From assembly GCF_005234135.1 (NCBI RefSeq), contig NZ_CP039964.1, forward strand, positions 310,001 through 374,000: DNA of 64,000 bases, read 5' to 3'. The DNA is from Pseudorhodobacter turbinis. GTDB taxonomy: Bacteria > Pseudomonadota > Alphaproteobacteria > Rhodobacterales > Rhodobacteraceae. Within the stretch, counting starts at the first letter, position 1. Every line of letters starts with the position of its first letter. The position numbers were made by a program, and so were the translations under genes. The notes beneath the pieces were generated by a model. It saw nothing but the letters and a program-made list of their open reading frames with translations. It had not been told where the DNA came from and searched no databases. This document shows positions 8,172-16,880 of this stretch, piece by piece.

Positions 8172-9674
8172 TCAATCTTGGCGCAGCGCATGGGTCATCC
8201 GCTCTGACAAGCGCCGCATGGCCCAGACGAAGGCAAATGAGCCTTCGGTAAGCTTTGACGTCATGGGAAAAATGATTGGGATTGCATAGCCCCGCCCGAG
8301 CTTGACGGCGGTTATTTTGTAAACCTTCCGGCTGATCTTGCTGTTCCACTTGCCCAAAGCAAATTTCAGCTTTTGCTGCACTGTGGGGGCTGTCGGCGGG
8401 ATCGTCGCAACCTTCCAGTTCCGGTAGTCCTGCAGGCTTGATTTTGTTATCGTTGCGTCCAGCCCTTCATCGCGCGAAAAGACACCGGCAGCCAGTTTTT
8501 TTTGCCCAAAAGCGGCACGCGGGACGCCCTTTTCCTCCACGATTCGACGACAGATCGGCCGATCGTAATCGTTATAGAGCGTCCAGGGCTGCATTTCGTC
8601 CGAGCGGGATATACGGTTGATCTCGGCAAGCCGCCATGCGGCAAGAAACGCCGCCGGAAACAGGATGAAGTCTTGTTCCAGGCGAAAATCACTCAGGTCG
8701 TGGCCCGCAATCAGCGGCCACTTTACATCGGTTCCAAGGTTGACGAGATTGCGTTCCCACACGGAATCCCCGAAATGCCCGACAAGAACAACCCGCCCCG
8801 CAACCAGTGGCCGGATCGACAGAAACTCCGACCCTTGCCCCCAGGTTTCCAGCTCTGGCATGTCGTTCCAGCTGGTATAGGCAAGCCTGTCGGCCATCAT
8901 CAGGTTCAACCCGAGGGCAGATGCGACGACTTGCCCATCATCCTCTTCAACGCCGCCCTTTGACTTGCGGCTGTGGGAAAAGCTTACACCGTCGCGACAC
9001 CCTTCCTCTGCAGCCAATGTGGCGATAGCGGTTGAGTCATACCCGCTTGAAAGTGTGGCAAGCGGTTCGTAGCATTTGGCCCTGTGCGGATCCGCGGCAT
9101 TGGCAAAGATACCGGCCATGACACCGCGGACATAGTGCGTGTAGCTTTTATAATCGGAAAATTCCGCCTCAACTTGTTTTCGCCGTGAAACAACATGTAA
9201 ATCAGGTGTTACATCCAAATTGCACCAAAAGTGCATTTTAACAGACTTCCCGCCACTCAATGGAATGATGGCGGGGGATTGGCTCAATCCGCCTGAAATC
9301 GCACTAAGATACCGCTGAGCATTCGCAAGCGTATCCTCAAAAGACAGGCTTTCCTTAGCGAGCATAAGGGGAAGGGAATTCGATATAGATACATGGCCCG
9401 AGGTATCCGAGTATTCAAAGATACCTGAAAGTAGATGATCGGGGGCTGTGAACCGAATGCCACTCTCGACGATCCTGCCGCCGCTACCGAAACACTCATG
9501 ATCGGAAAATTCCATCCGAGAGAACGCCCCATTCCAAGCACCTTCAACGAAAGCATTTTCTTGAAAATCAACACCGGCGCCATGCACGACATCGGCTATC
9601 TCATTTTGCTTTTTGATACAGCAATACCAAGCCAATGGTGGAAGGTCGTCATTCCGACGAAAAACAAGTCTCAT
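8172..9674 (-). CDS. Asparagine-synthase-like PP-loop protein
   Basis: A 500-aa protein from the ATG at 9674 (a TTG four codons upstream is possible). Its centre carries LSSGYDSTAIATLAAEEG, the SGG-D-S PP-loop of asparagine synthase-type ATP pyrophosphatases, and VLVGHFGDSVWE resembles a second nucleotide-binding stretch. The N-terminal half resembles a degenerate glutaminase/Ntn-like domain but lacks the initiator Cys2, so glutamine-dependent amidation is unlikely. Such truncated AsnB-like proteins occur in exopolysaccharide and lasso-peptide type clusters. Its partner here is a secreted beta-helix protein, which favours a surface polysaccharide role (inference). The upstream region is AT-rich, unlike the flanking core genes. 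Confidence 0.75.
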   Translation of the reverse strand: MRLVFRRNDDLPPLAWYCCIKKQNEIADVVHGAGVDFQENAFVEGAWNGAFSRMEFSDHECFGSGGRIVESGIRFTAPDHLLSGIFEYSDTSGHVSISNSLPLMLAKESLSFEDTLANAQRYLSAISGGLSQSPAIIPLSGGKSVKMHFWCNLDVTPDLHVVSRRKQVEAEFSDYKSYTHYVRGVMAGIFANAADPHRAKCYEPLATLSSGYDSTAIATLAAEEGCRDGVSFSHSRKSKGGVEEDDGQVVASALGLNLMMADRLAYTSWNDMPELETWGQGSEFLSIRPLVAGRVVLVGHFGDSVWERNLVNLGTDVKWPLIAGHDLSDFRLEQDFILFPAAFLAAWRLAEINRISRSDEMQPWTLYNDYDRPICRRIVEEKGVPRAAFGQKKLAAGVFSRDEGLDATITKSSLQDYRNWKVATIPPTAPTVQQKLKFALGKWNSKISRKVYKITAVKLGRGYAIPIIFPMTSKLTEGSFAFVWAMRRLSERMTHALRQD

Positions 9675-9976
9675 AATATTTACCAACTACACTACTACGG
9701 GTCACATTTAATGAACTAAGAACTTCAAGCCATATTAATGCAGTTAAAAAAAAGTTTTCAAGTGTCATTTCTGTTGAAATGAAAAATAATTGTGTTGCTT
9801 CGGGTGGTGTATATCGTCTAGGCGCCCGTGGACTATTTTAACAATGAATTATGCATATAAACGGAAATGTTTCAACCTGCTCCGGCTCGTTTTACGGTGA
9901 CAACTTTTCAAGACTACTTACGGGGTTGTGACTAGCAACTGTATCTTTAACTTTCTGGGACGGCCCATTTCTGGCT
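9675..9976. other. AT-rich stretch without a gene
   Basis: This ~300-bp stretch contains several A/T runs and no open frame with recognisable content. It should hold the promoter of the leftward asparagine-synthase-like gene and the left end of the IS110 element, whose exact end I cannot place because IS110 elements lack conventional inverted repeats. Confidence 0.5.
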
Positions 9977-10945
<969 letters not shown>

Positions 10946-10976
10946 TCATGCCACAAGGCTCAGACGCCATATACCG

Positions 10977-11012
10977 CCCCGTCAGCGACCTCGGCCAAGG
11001 CTGCTGACGGGG
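10977..11012. repeat. Perfect 10-bp-stem hairpin at the IS110 upstream end
   Basis: CCCCGTCAGC and GCTGACGGGG pair perfectly around a 16-nt loop. It lies upstream of the transposase, just before the IS5 left inverted repeat. IS110-group elements often keep structured non-coding DNA, including the recently described bridge RNA region, on one side of the transposase; this may be part of it. Confidence 0.6.
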
Positions 11013-11049
11013 GCAATATAGCAAACTGAGGATACAGAAGGGTCAGGAT

Positions 11050-11439
11050 TCATAACCAGAACATGACGACGGCGGCGAGGGCGCAGGCTGACAGGAAGAC
11101 CTTCGGGCATCTATCATAGCGTGTGGCGACGCGTCGCCAGTCCTTGAGCCGGGCAAAGCTGTTCTCGATCTTGTGGCGTTTGCGATAGCGGACTTCGTCG
11201 TGTGGGATCGGGGTCTTGCGGCGCTTGCGAGACGGGATGCAGGGTGTGATCCCCTTGTATTCAAGGGCTTCGCGATACCAATCGGCGTCATAGCCGCGGT
11301 CGGCCAGCATGTGTTTGGCGAGCGGCAAACCGTCCAACAACGCCCGCGCGCCGATGTAATCGCTGCGCTGGCCCGCCGTCAGAAACATCCGCAGGGGACG
11401 ACCCAAGGCATCCGTGACGGTGTGGGGCTTGGAATTCAT
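11050..11439 (-). CDS. IS5-family transposase, second frame
   Basis: The C-terminal 129 residues of the DDE_Tnp_1/IS4-5 catalytic domain, starting MNSKPHTVTDALGRPLRMFL. LADRGYDADWYREAL carries the second catalytic Asp, and RYRKRHKIENSFARLKDWRRVATRYD carries the catalytic Glu with the Y(2)R(3)E(6)K-like pattern. It is probably expressed as a fusion with the first frame through programmed frameshifting rather than alone. No disabling mutation is visible. Confidence 0.87.
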   Translation of the reverse strand: MNSKPHTVTDALGRPLRMFLTAGQRSDYIGARALLDGLPLAKHMLADRGYDADWYREALEYKGITPCIPSRKRRKTPIPHDEVRYRKRHKIENSFARLKDWRRVATRYDRCPKVFLSACALAAVVMFWL

Positions 11440-11459
11440 CCCACCCTTGGTGCGGCCGA

Positions 11460-11807
11460 TCAGGCGGCCACGCCCCCCTTTTTCAGCCCCAGGCTGGAGG
11501 CCGTGCGGTGGGTCTTGAGATGGGTCGCGTCGATCATCAGCGTGTCGGTCGCGCCGCCTTGCTCGGCGAGTTCCAGCAGCATCCGTGCGAAGATGCCCTT
11601 GTCGCTCCAGCGCTTCCAGCGGCTGTAGAGTGTCTTTTGCGGGCCGTATTCTGCTGGCGCGTCTCGCCAGCGCAAGCCATTGCGATTGATGAAAACAATC
11701 CCGCTCAACACCCGCCTGTCATCAACGCGAGGTTTGCCGTGCGACTTCGGGAAGAAAGCCTCAAGCTTGACCATCTGTTCGTCGTTCAGCCAGTATAAAT
11801 CGCTCAT
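11460..11807 (-). CDS. IS5-family transposase, first frame
   Basis: A 115-aa product starting MSDLYWLNDEQMVKLEAFFP, the DUF4096-type N-terminal domain of IS5/IS427 transposases (GKPRVDDRRVLSGIVFINRNGLRWRDAP). It reaches the first catalytic aspartate at TLMIDATHLKTHRTA. The frame ends at KKGGVAA just after an A5G6 run; a -1 shift there gives GGRGRLIGRTKGGMNSKPH and joins the second frame. The start is supported by GGAG a few bases upstream; the longer frame to 11858 lacks conserved sequence. Confidence 0.88.
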   Translation of the reverse strand: MSDLYWLNDEQMVKLEAFFPKSHGKPRVDDRRVLSGIVFINRNGLRWRDAPAEYGPQKTLYSRWKRWSDKGIFARMLLELAEQGGATDTLMIDATHLKTHRTASSLGLKKGGVAA

Positions 11808-11873
11808 GTCACCGCTCCGTTTGGGGAGACATGAATCACGCCACATCGCGAAGATCAATGCATCTTGACCCTA

Positions 11874-12207
11874 ATTGACGCATAGAGCCAACTTTTGAAA
11901 TTCTAGAATATTGTGCAGCGACCTTTCGGCTGGGGTGGTCTCACCTCTCCCGTCCGCTCAAGCTACATCTCACCGGATATCCTCAGCGCAAAAAGTCATG
12001 CGATCTGTTCGATTGGATTTGATTGGTGGCGTGGCAGTCACTCGCTGTGGCATGTCCATGTGCCTTTCTGATGAGAGTGATAGCCATCACATAAGGGGAG
12101 TGGGAACCCTTGGGATCGGTTGCGCAACCCGGTCAGTAGATTTGCGGAAGGCTTTGTGGGGCAAGGTCGCTTTTGGCGCGCGCGTTCTTAGGGCGTCTCT
12201 CCATTTA
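11874..12207. other. Gene-less accessory DNA between IS remnants
   Basis: A 99-codon open frame at 11911-12210 shows no family features and lacks a convincing ribosome site. I see only decayed DNA between the IS5 right end and an IS3 end relic. Confidence 0.5.
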
Positions 12208-12445
12208 TGACGGGGTACATGCGTAGAACTTATGCGGCATTTCGTTTGAATGTGACGGGGGTTGTCGACACCAATGCCAAGTGATCGCAGTCGGTGTCAG
12301 GTGACAGAAAATCGTTGATGCTTTGATTGATCACGTCCCGTGCTTGACGGGGTGTTTGTAAAAGGTTCCCTAATTCTTTCATGGCAACCCTTGCCCTCAA
12401 GACGTTCGGACAGAGGCGCAACAAGGCCAATACTCGCGGGTTCAA
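12208..12445 (-). mobile_element. Decayed end of an IS3/IS407-like element
   Basis: The 32 bases from 12209 match 25 of 32 bases of the OrfB-side end of the intact IS at 1446-2643 (shared GTAGAACTTA core). Reading inward on the minus strand gives TTPVTFKRNAA and a stop, which parallels the OrfB C-terminus [11 protein letters not shown] and its stop. No IR tip, OrfA or catalytic core remains. This is a distant, older relative rather than a third copy of the same element. Confidence 0.6.
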
Positions 12446-13548
12446 GACTCCAGTGGTTCCGCGAAAACAACTTTGTTTCGACCACCTTCCTTGGCATAGT
12501 AGAGCGCGTTGTCAGCAGAGCGAAGCAGGCTTATGAGGGGGGCTCTTGATGCTGCAGATCGCATGACTGCGCCTATGCTGACAGAAAGAGGTACTGTCAC
12601 ACCATCATGGGTGAACCCGGCTTTCCGGATTCCCAACCTTAGGGTTTCCGCGATTTGGTTGGCAGCAGGTTGGGATGTTGCGGGCAAGAAGACTGCAAAT
12701 TCTTCCCCGCCCAGCCTGCAGATTGATGCCTCTTCATCCAAAATTAGTTTGAGTTTTTCTGCGATCAGAACGAGGGCGGCGTCACCTACAGGATGCCCGT
12801 GAGTGTCGTTGATACGCTTGAAGTGATCTGCATCCAATATGAGCAAAGCATCTGTTCTGCCGTGGTTTGGCGCCGAGAGCGCCCGGTTCACTTTCTCGAA
12901 AAAACCCCTGCGATTGGGCAAGTCTGTCAAGGGATCCGTAAGGGCGCTCTCGCGCCAATTTCTTTCGGAATAGATGTATCGGCGCTCTCGCTCCATCAGG
13001 CTTCCCATTGCGATCGCGCCGAAAATACAGCCAGCAACAATGACCGGGACGACGGTTGTAACCGCCTGAAAGAAAACCTCTTTGGGTAGAAGTGCGGCAC
13101 TGATCGTATAAAGCGCGAGTATCGCCCCAAGGGTTGCTGTGTCGCGAATATTGATTTCTCCATTAGGCTTCAATCGCCAAGACCAGTACCAACCCAACCC
13201 GGCGGCCATAAAGATCCCGATAACGCCCGAAGGTGCGCCTGTCCCGCCGTGGTATGCGCGATAAGCGCCCGCAATAATCCCCGATAGAATCGCGGCAGGC
13301 CAACCTCCGAAGGCAGCCGCTATGCCCACGATAATTGCCCGGGCGTCGATGATCACGCCTTCACCAAGTTGAATAGGCTTCAACATAACCAGAATAGCGC
13401 CGGCACCGAAAAACATGCCATGGAAAATGGACCGCCAGAACGGCCTGATTCTGGAACGCTCTATGACCCCGTAAGAGATCGCCAGTAGTGCCATGATGCC
13501 AGCGCCAAACATGACGGTGGTCAGGACTGTGACTGGATTCATCGGCAT
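12442..13548 (-). CDS. Membrane-bound diguanylate cyclase (5TM sensor + GGDEF)
   Basis: A 368-aa protein starting MPMNPVTVLTTVMFGAGIMA, chosen because AAGGGGGCG lies just upstream; earlier in-frame starts exist at 13578 and 13593. The first ~190 residues form several membrane segments of the 5TM-5TMR_LYT type (IIVGIAAAFGGWPAAILSGIIAGAYR; GGTGAPSGVIGIFMAAGLGW). The GGDEF domain follows LTDPLTDLPNRRGFF, with DADHFKRINDTHGHPVGD and the active-site motif CRLGGEEFAVFLP. It should make cyclic di-GMP from two GTP in response to an unknown membrane or extracellular signal. There is no RxxD inhibitory site just before GGEEF and no EAL domain. It is flanked by IS relics and sits in accessory DNA. Confidence 0.93.
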   Translation of the reverse strand: MPMNPVTVLTTVMFGAGIMALLAISYGVIERSRIRPFWRSIFHGMFFGAGAILVMLKPIQLGEGVIIDARAIIVGIAAAFGGWPAAILSGIIAGAYRAYHGGTGAPSGVIGIFMAAGLGWYWSWRLKPNGEINIRDTATLGAILALYTISAALLPKEVFFQAVTTVVPVIVAGCIFGAIAMGSLMERERRYIYSERNWRESALTDPLTDLPNRRGFFEKVNRALSAPNHGRTDALLILDADHFKRINDTHGHPVGDAALVLIAEKLKLILDEEASICRLGGEEFAVFLPATSQPAANQIAETLRLGIRKAGFTHDGVTVPLSVSIGAVMRSAASRAPLISLLRSADNALYYAKEGGRNKVVFAEPLES

Positions 13549-14009
13549 TTCGCCCCCTTCGTAGAGTAGGGCCCACATGGTGAAACCTATCAAATTCTTG
13601 GAGCCTATAACCTAATATTTGATGAAGTTGATAAGGGTATTCCTTGTGTGATGAACTTACTTGCTTCCTTCGCCGGAAAGGCCCGGTTGCGGGAAGGCGT
13701 CGTTTTCGGTGAATTGAGTTTGCCCTCAATACCTTGACGTCGGGGAGGACGGAGTTTTCTTTGCAAATTTTCGTCATTTTCCGTCGGACGGAATTCGGCC
13801 GCAACCCTTAGATATGTCGAGGCATCCGGACAAAACCTCACCGCAGCCTTAAAGACATACCAATCCCTGTCATCGCCCTTGGCGGCCCCGAAATGCCGAG
13901 GCAGGAAAGTCGGTCCGGACTGCCTTGAAGCCTTGGCTGGCTGACGGTAGAACGGCTTCGTGAAGCTCTGATACTGACCGTCAAAAGGTCATCTCTAAGG
14001 AAGTATGAT
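13549..14009. other. Divergent intergenic region
   Basis: About 460 bp between the leftward cyclase and the rightward peroxiredoxin. I see no supported gene. AAGGAAG at 13998-14004 is the ribosome site of the peroxiredoxin. Confidence 0.5.
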
Positions 14010-14558
14010 ATGAAAATAGGCACACCCGTTCCCAATGTAACTTTTAAAACACGCGTGCGCGACGAAACGATCGGCGGTGAAAACCCCTATCGCTGGAGTG
14101 ACCAGACATCCCGGGACCTGTTCTCGGGGGAGCGTGTTTTGCTGATCGGATTGCCCGGTGCCTTTACGCCCACATGTTCGAACCGTCAGCTGCCCTCATT
14201 TGACGAGATGGCAGATACCTTTAAAGAGCAGGGAATTGACGCAATCTATTGCGTATCCGTCAACGACGCCTTCGTGATGAAGCAATGGGCGGATCACTTG
14301 AAACTGAAGAACATCAAGATGATACCTGATGGTTCGGGGGACTTTACCCGGCGTCTTGGTATGCTGGTGCGCAAGGACAATCTGGGGTTTGGGCTGCGCT
14401 CTTGGCGCTATGCGGCTGTGGTACAGGACGGTGTCGTAGAAGGCTGGTTTGAAGAGCCGGGCATTTGCGACAATGCGCCTGACGATCCCTATGGCGCCTC
14501 AACGCCCGAAGCCGTGTTGCAGTGGCTGCACGAGGGCCGCAAAGAGAAAGCTGCCTGA
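14010..14558 (+). CDS. Prx5-type peroxiredoxin
   Basis: A 182-aa thiol peroxidase starting MKIGTPVPNVTFKTRVRDET. The peroxidatic cysteine lies in GLPGAFTPTCSNRQLPSF, the PxxxTxxC motif typical of the Prx5/AhpE-like 'redoxin' group, and VSVNDAFVMKQWA and GFGLRSWRYAAVVQDGVVE are characteristic of it. It reduces hydrogen or organic peroxides in the cytoplasm, in many bacteria with glutathione/glutaredoxin. No glutaredoxin domain is fused here. A second Cys in EEPGICDNAPDDPYGAS may be the resolving residue. It stands alone between accessory elements with its own promoter region. Confidence 0.93.
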   Translation: MKIGTPVPNVTFKTRVRDETIGGENPYRWSDQTSRDLFSGERVLLIGLPGAFTPTCSNRQLPSFDEMADTFKEQGIDAIYCVSVNDAFVMKQWADHLKLKNIKMIPDGSGDFTRRLGMLVRKDNLGFGLRSWRYAAVVQDGVVEGWFEEPGICDNAPDDPYGASTPEAVLQWLHEGRKEKAA

Positions 14559-14691
14559 AAATTGTAGATACCCCGTTGCGTGCGGAACGCCCCCTTTGAT
14601 CCACCCGCTTGGGGAAAGGGTAGTGTTCGTCGCCAGATGCCAACGCGGGATACAGTGAAAGATCGGCCGGTCCAGATTTTACCGATGGCGC

Positions 14692-14835
14692 CTATCCGCG
14701 ACCAGCATTGCCTAATTGATCCGTGCAAAGGTTCATCGACACAACTTTGGCCGGTGCATCCGCAAGACTTGCAACAGGCGCGCCAATCAGCGCGCCCGTC
14801 AGGCACACGGCCCGCAATACCCTGGAAACTTGCAT
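14692..14835 (-). pseudogene. 5' fragment of a BtuF-like cobalamin/iron-complex binding protein
   Basis: The frame begins MQVSRVLRAVCLTGALIGAP, a signal peptide ending ASLADA, then APAKVVSMNLCTDQLG. The last part matches the opening of periplasmic BtuF/FecB-type proteins (VVSLNxCTDQL). The similarity stops after LCTDQL, about 40 residues in, and the frame closes at 14692. The rest of the ~280-residue protein is absent from the window, so the gene was cut by a deletion or rearrangement. No partner transport genes are nearby. Confidence 0.6.
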
Positions 14836-15340
14836 TGAGACCAACATATGCTGCAGTCCCGTACGAAGCGAAGCCCCATACATGCGACGGCATCATCATT
14901 GAATAGGTTCGTGATCCGGCCGCTAACTCCCGCAATGAAACTGCAAACAGCCGCAGGCCTTCGAGGATACCCCAGGGGCGTGGTTCCGATAATGCCGTGG
15001 TCAGGACTGTTGCCGACCAACATTGAGCACGCCTATGAGATAGGCACATCGGAATTGCATTTGAACCAGCATCATGTTGGCAGCCAAGCGCTGCCCACGG
15101 ACCGAAGCATGCACCCTGGATGATCTCCGACGAAGGCCGCGGCGAAAGCAGAACGGCTCAGAAAGCAACTGTCATCAAATCCGCAACTATGCGGCCGGAT
15201 GCGTATGTCAAAAAGCACTTGACTGAGACGTCCCCGTTACCGAAGGCCTGAACCTGCGCAACAACGCCGATCCGGCAACGCGAGGTCGGCGCCCCGCCCA
15301 GCTTAAGTCAGTTGTCCTCTGACAAGACCTGACCGCGTGG
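14836..15340. other. Gene-less accessory DNA
   Basis: About 500 bp between the BtuF-like fragment and the IS256 left inverted repeat. Short open frames on both strands show no family features. I looked for a cobalamin riboswitch upstream of the fragment and could not support one. Confidence 0.45.
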
Positions 15341-15967
15341 GAGATATAGCTCAAAGTTGGTGATGGCCCTTGAGGGGCGGCATATCATGGCGTTGTTCAC
15401 GCGCCGCAATTCTCGACCGAGAAAAGGATATGCCACATGACGAGAACTACCATTACCCAGCTGACCGATCCACAGGGATCTTCGCATGATCCACTGACGG
15501 AGCTGCTCCGATCGGGCGCGCAGCGTCTGATTGAGCAAGCCGTTGAAGCCGAACTTGCAGTTCTGCTGGAGGCCTATGCCTCCGACAAGACGGATGATGG
15601 TCGTGCTCGGCTCGTGCGCCACGGTCACCTGCCTGAACGCGAGATTGTGACTGGGGTCGGCGCAGTGCCGGTCAGAGTGCCGCGCGTGCGGGACCGAGGC
15701 GATGGCGAAGAGAATGTCCGGTTCGCGTCAACAATCCTGCCGCCCTATTTGCGCAAAACCAAATCCATCGAGGACCTACTGCCCTGGCTTTACCTCAAGG
15801 GTATTTCCACGGGCGACTTCCAAGAAGCGCTCGCCGCTCTGCTTGGCCCAAACGCGGCGGGGCTGTCTTCGACGACGATCTCAAGGCTCAAATCTGATTG
15901 GTGGGATGAGTATGACCGTTGGCAACGGCGCGATCTGAGCGCACGTCGTTTCGTCTACATCTGGGCG

Positions 15968-16008
15968 CCCTCTCGGCAGCATGCTTTGCATGCGCCTGCC
16001 GGGTAACA
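15968..16008 (+). repeat. Short palindromic element, copy 1 (41 bp)
   Basis: Begins CCCTCTCG, has an inner hairpin GCATGC-TTT-GCATGC extended by CGGCAG/CTGCCG, and ends CTGCCGGGTAACA. It splits the IS256 codons for YIWA and DGVY. Its ends match three other copies although the hairpin arms differ. Boundaries are uncertain by about 3 bp. Confidence 0.75.
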
Positions 16009-16074
16009 GACGGCGTCTACTTTCGCCCCCGAATGGCTGAGGAAAAACAATGTGTTCTGGTGCTGATCGGGGCG

Positions 16075-16111
16075 CCTCTCGTGGTTTGCAGGCAAACCAC
16101 TGCCGGTGACA
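16075..16111 (+). repeat. Short palindromic element, copy 2 (34-37 bp)
   Basis: Begins CCTCTCG, has a perfect hairpin GTGGTTTG-CAGG-CAAACCAC, and ends CTGCCGGTGACA. It is inserted after the IS256 segment CVLVLIGA. The 3' boundary is either 16108 or 16111, because ACA could belong to the host gene. Confidence 0.75.
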
Positions 16112-16240
16112 GACGAGTGAGGCCGCAAGGAGATCATCGGCTTGGCCGACGGCTATCGTGAAAGCACCCAAAGCTGGCGCGAATTGCTCCTTGATTTGCA
16201 ACGACGCGGGCTCACCGACGCGCCTGACCTTGCCATTGGC

Positions 16241-16282
16241 CCCTCTCATCGTTTTGCTTCACAAAGCGACTGCCGGGCAATG
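16241..16282 (+). repeat. Short palindromic element, copy 3 (42 bp)
   Basis: Begins CCCTCTCA, has a hairpin TCGTTTTG-CTTCA-CAAAGCGA with one G-T pair, and ends CTGCCGGGCAATG. At 42 bp it is in frame and adds PSHRFASQSDCRAM between LAIG and DGVLG of the transposase, next to a catalytic aspartate. Confidence 0.75.
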
Positions 16283-16430
16283 GATGGTGTCTTGGGCTTC
16301 TGGAATGCCCTGCGCGAGGTCTTTGGTTCCACGAAAGAGCAGCGATGTTGGTTCCACAAAACGGGGCAATGCACTGAATGCGATGCCCACGTCGGTTCAG
16401 GCCAAAGCAAAGGGCCATCTGCACGATATC

Positions 16431-16471
16431 CACTGGCCGACAGGGCGTTGCGCAGCAATGGCCCGAGAGGC
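16431..16471 (-). repeat. Short palindromic element, copy 4, inverted (41 bp)
   Basis: On the minus strand it begins GCCTCTCG, has a hairpin GGGC-CA-TTGC-TGC-GCAA-C-GCCC, and ends CTGTCGGCCAGTG. It splits the IS256 segment HDI from WQAESRVDAEAAFD. It is the only copy in the opposite orientation, which argues for transposition rather than local tandem duplication. Confidence 0.72.
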
Positions 16472-16880
16472 TGGCAGGCTGAAAGCCGTGTCGACGCTGA
16501 GGCTGCATTCGACTACTTCGTCGCGACATATGGTGTGAAATACGACAAGGCCGTCGCCAAATTGACCAAAGACCGCGACGTGCTACTGGCGTTCTATGAT
16601 TTTCCTGCTGAGCATTGGAAACACATCAGAACTACCAACCCAATCGAAAGCACCTTCGCCACGGTTCGGCATCGCACCGGCAAAACCAAAGGATGCCTCA
16701 GCCGCAAAACGGGCCTTGCCATGGCGTTCAAGCTGATGCTGTCAGCCCAGACCAAATGGCGCAAACTCGACGGCGCAAACCGTATGCCTGAGATCATCCA
16801 GGGGATTGAATTCAAGGACGGTATCAAGCAACTTAAAAAGGCCGCCTAATCACGCTGTCACCAACTTTCGGGCATAGCTC

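Larger units (their letters stand above)
11039..11873 (-). mobile_element. IS5-family (IS427-group) insertion sequence
   Basis: An element of about 835 bp with terminal inverted repeats AGGGTCAGGATTCAT and AGGGTCAAGATGCAT (13 of 15 match). It carries two overlapping transposase frames joined by a possible -1 slip in an A5G6 run. I could not identify a clear target duplication; the left end abuts IS110-derived DNA, so one flank may have been lost. Confidence 0.88.
15437..16849 (+). pseudogene. IS256-family (Mutator/MULE-type) transposase, disrupted
   Basis: The N-terminal part reads DPLTELLRSGAQRLIEQAVE, RHGHLPEREIVTGVGAVPVR and GISTGDFQEALAALLG, classic IS256. Pieces of the catalytic core follow in order: RRFVYIWA, DGVYFRPRM, CVLVLIGA, DGYRESTQSWRELLLDLQ, LAIG, DGVLGFWNALREVFG, TTNPIESTFATVRHRTGK. 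They are separated by four short insertions: one directly before the DGVY aspartate, one after LIGA, one directly before the DGVLG aspartate, and one after HDI. An extra G in a G-run near 16362 shifts frame and, with the fourth insertion (41 bp), restores it. A stop follows the first insertion at 16004-16006 and a TGA lies near 16117. Without these the protein would be near full length (~410 aa). Confidence 0.9.
15341..16880 (+). mobile_element. Decayed IS256-family element carrying nested palindromic insertions
   Basis: Terminal inverted repeats GAGATATAGC...AAAGTTGGTGA on the left and GAGCTATGCC...AAAGTTGGTGA on the right match at 20 of 27 positions. The element is about 1540 bp; subtracting the four nested insertions (about 160 bp) gives a normal IS256 size. 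I cannot find a clear 8-9 bp target duplication, so the flanks have probably rearranged. Confidence 0.85.

Noticed and set aside
11039..11873. A target-site duplication for the IS5 element
   Set aside because: The bases outside the inverted repeats do not match; the left flank is IS110-derived and may have been rearranged.
11911..12210. A 99-codon open frame
   Set aside because: No ribosome site, no family features, and it runs into an IS relic.
14836..15160. A cobalamin riboswitch upstream of the BtuF-like fragment
   Set aside because: Some short motifs looked suggestive, but the B12 box and the conserved core could not be assembled in order on the minus strand.
15968..16471. A CRISPR-like array, given several similar short palindromes close together
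   Set aside because: Spacing is irregular, the pieces between them are IS256 coding sequence, one copy is inverted, and the hairpin arms differ. There is no repeat-spacer structure.
15437..16849. Two separate transposase genes (15437-16006 and 16142-16849)
   Set aside because: They are consecutive parts of one IS256 transposase separated by small insertions and a stop codon.
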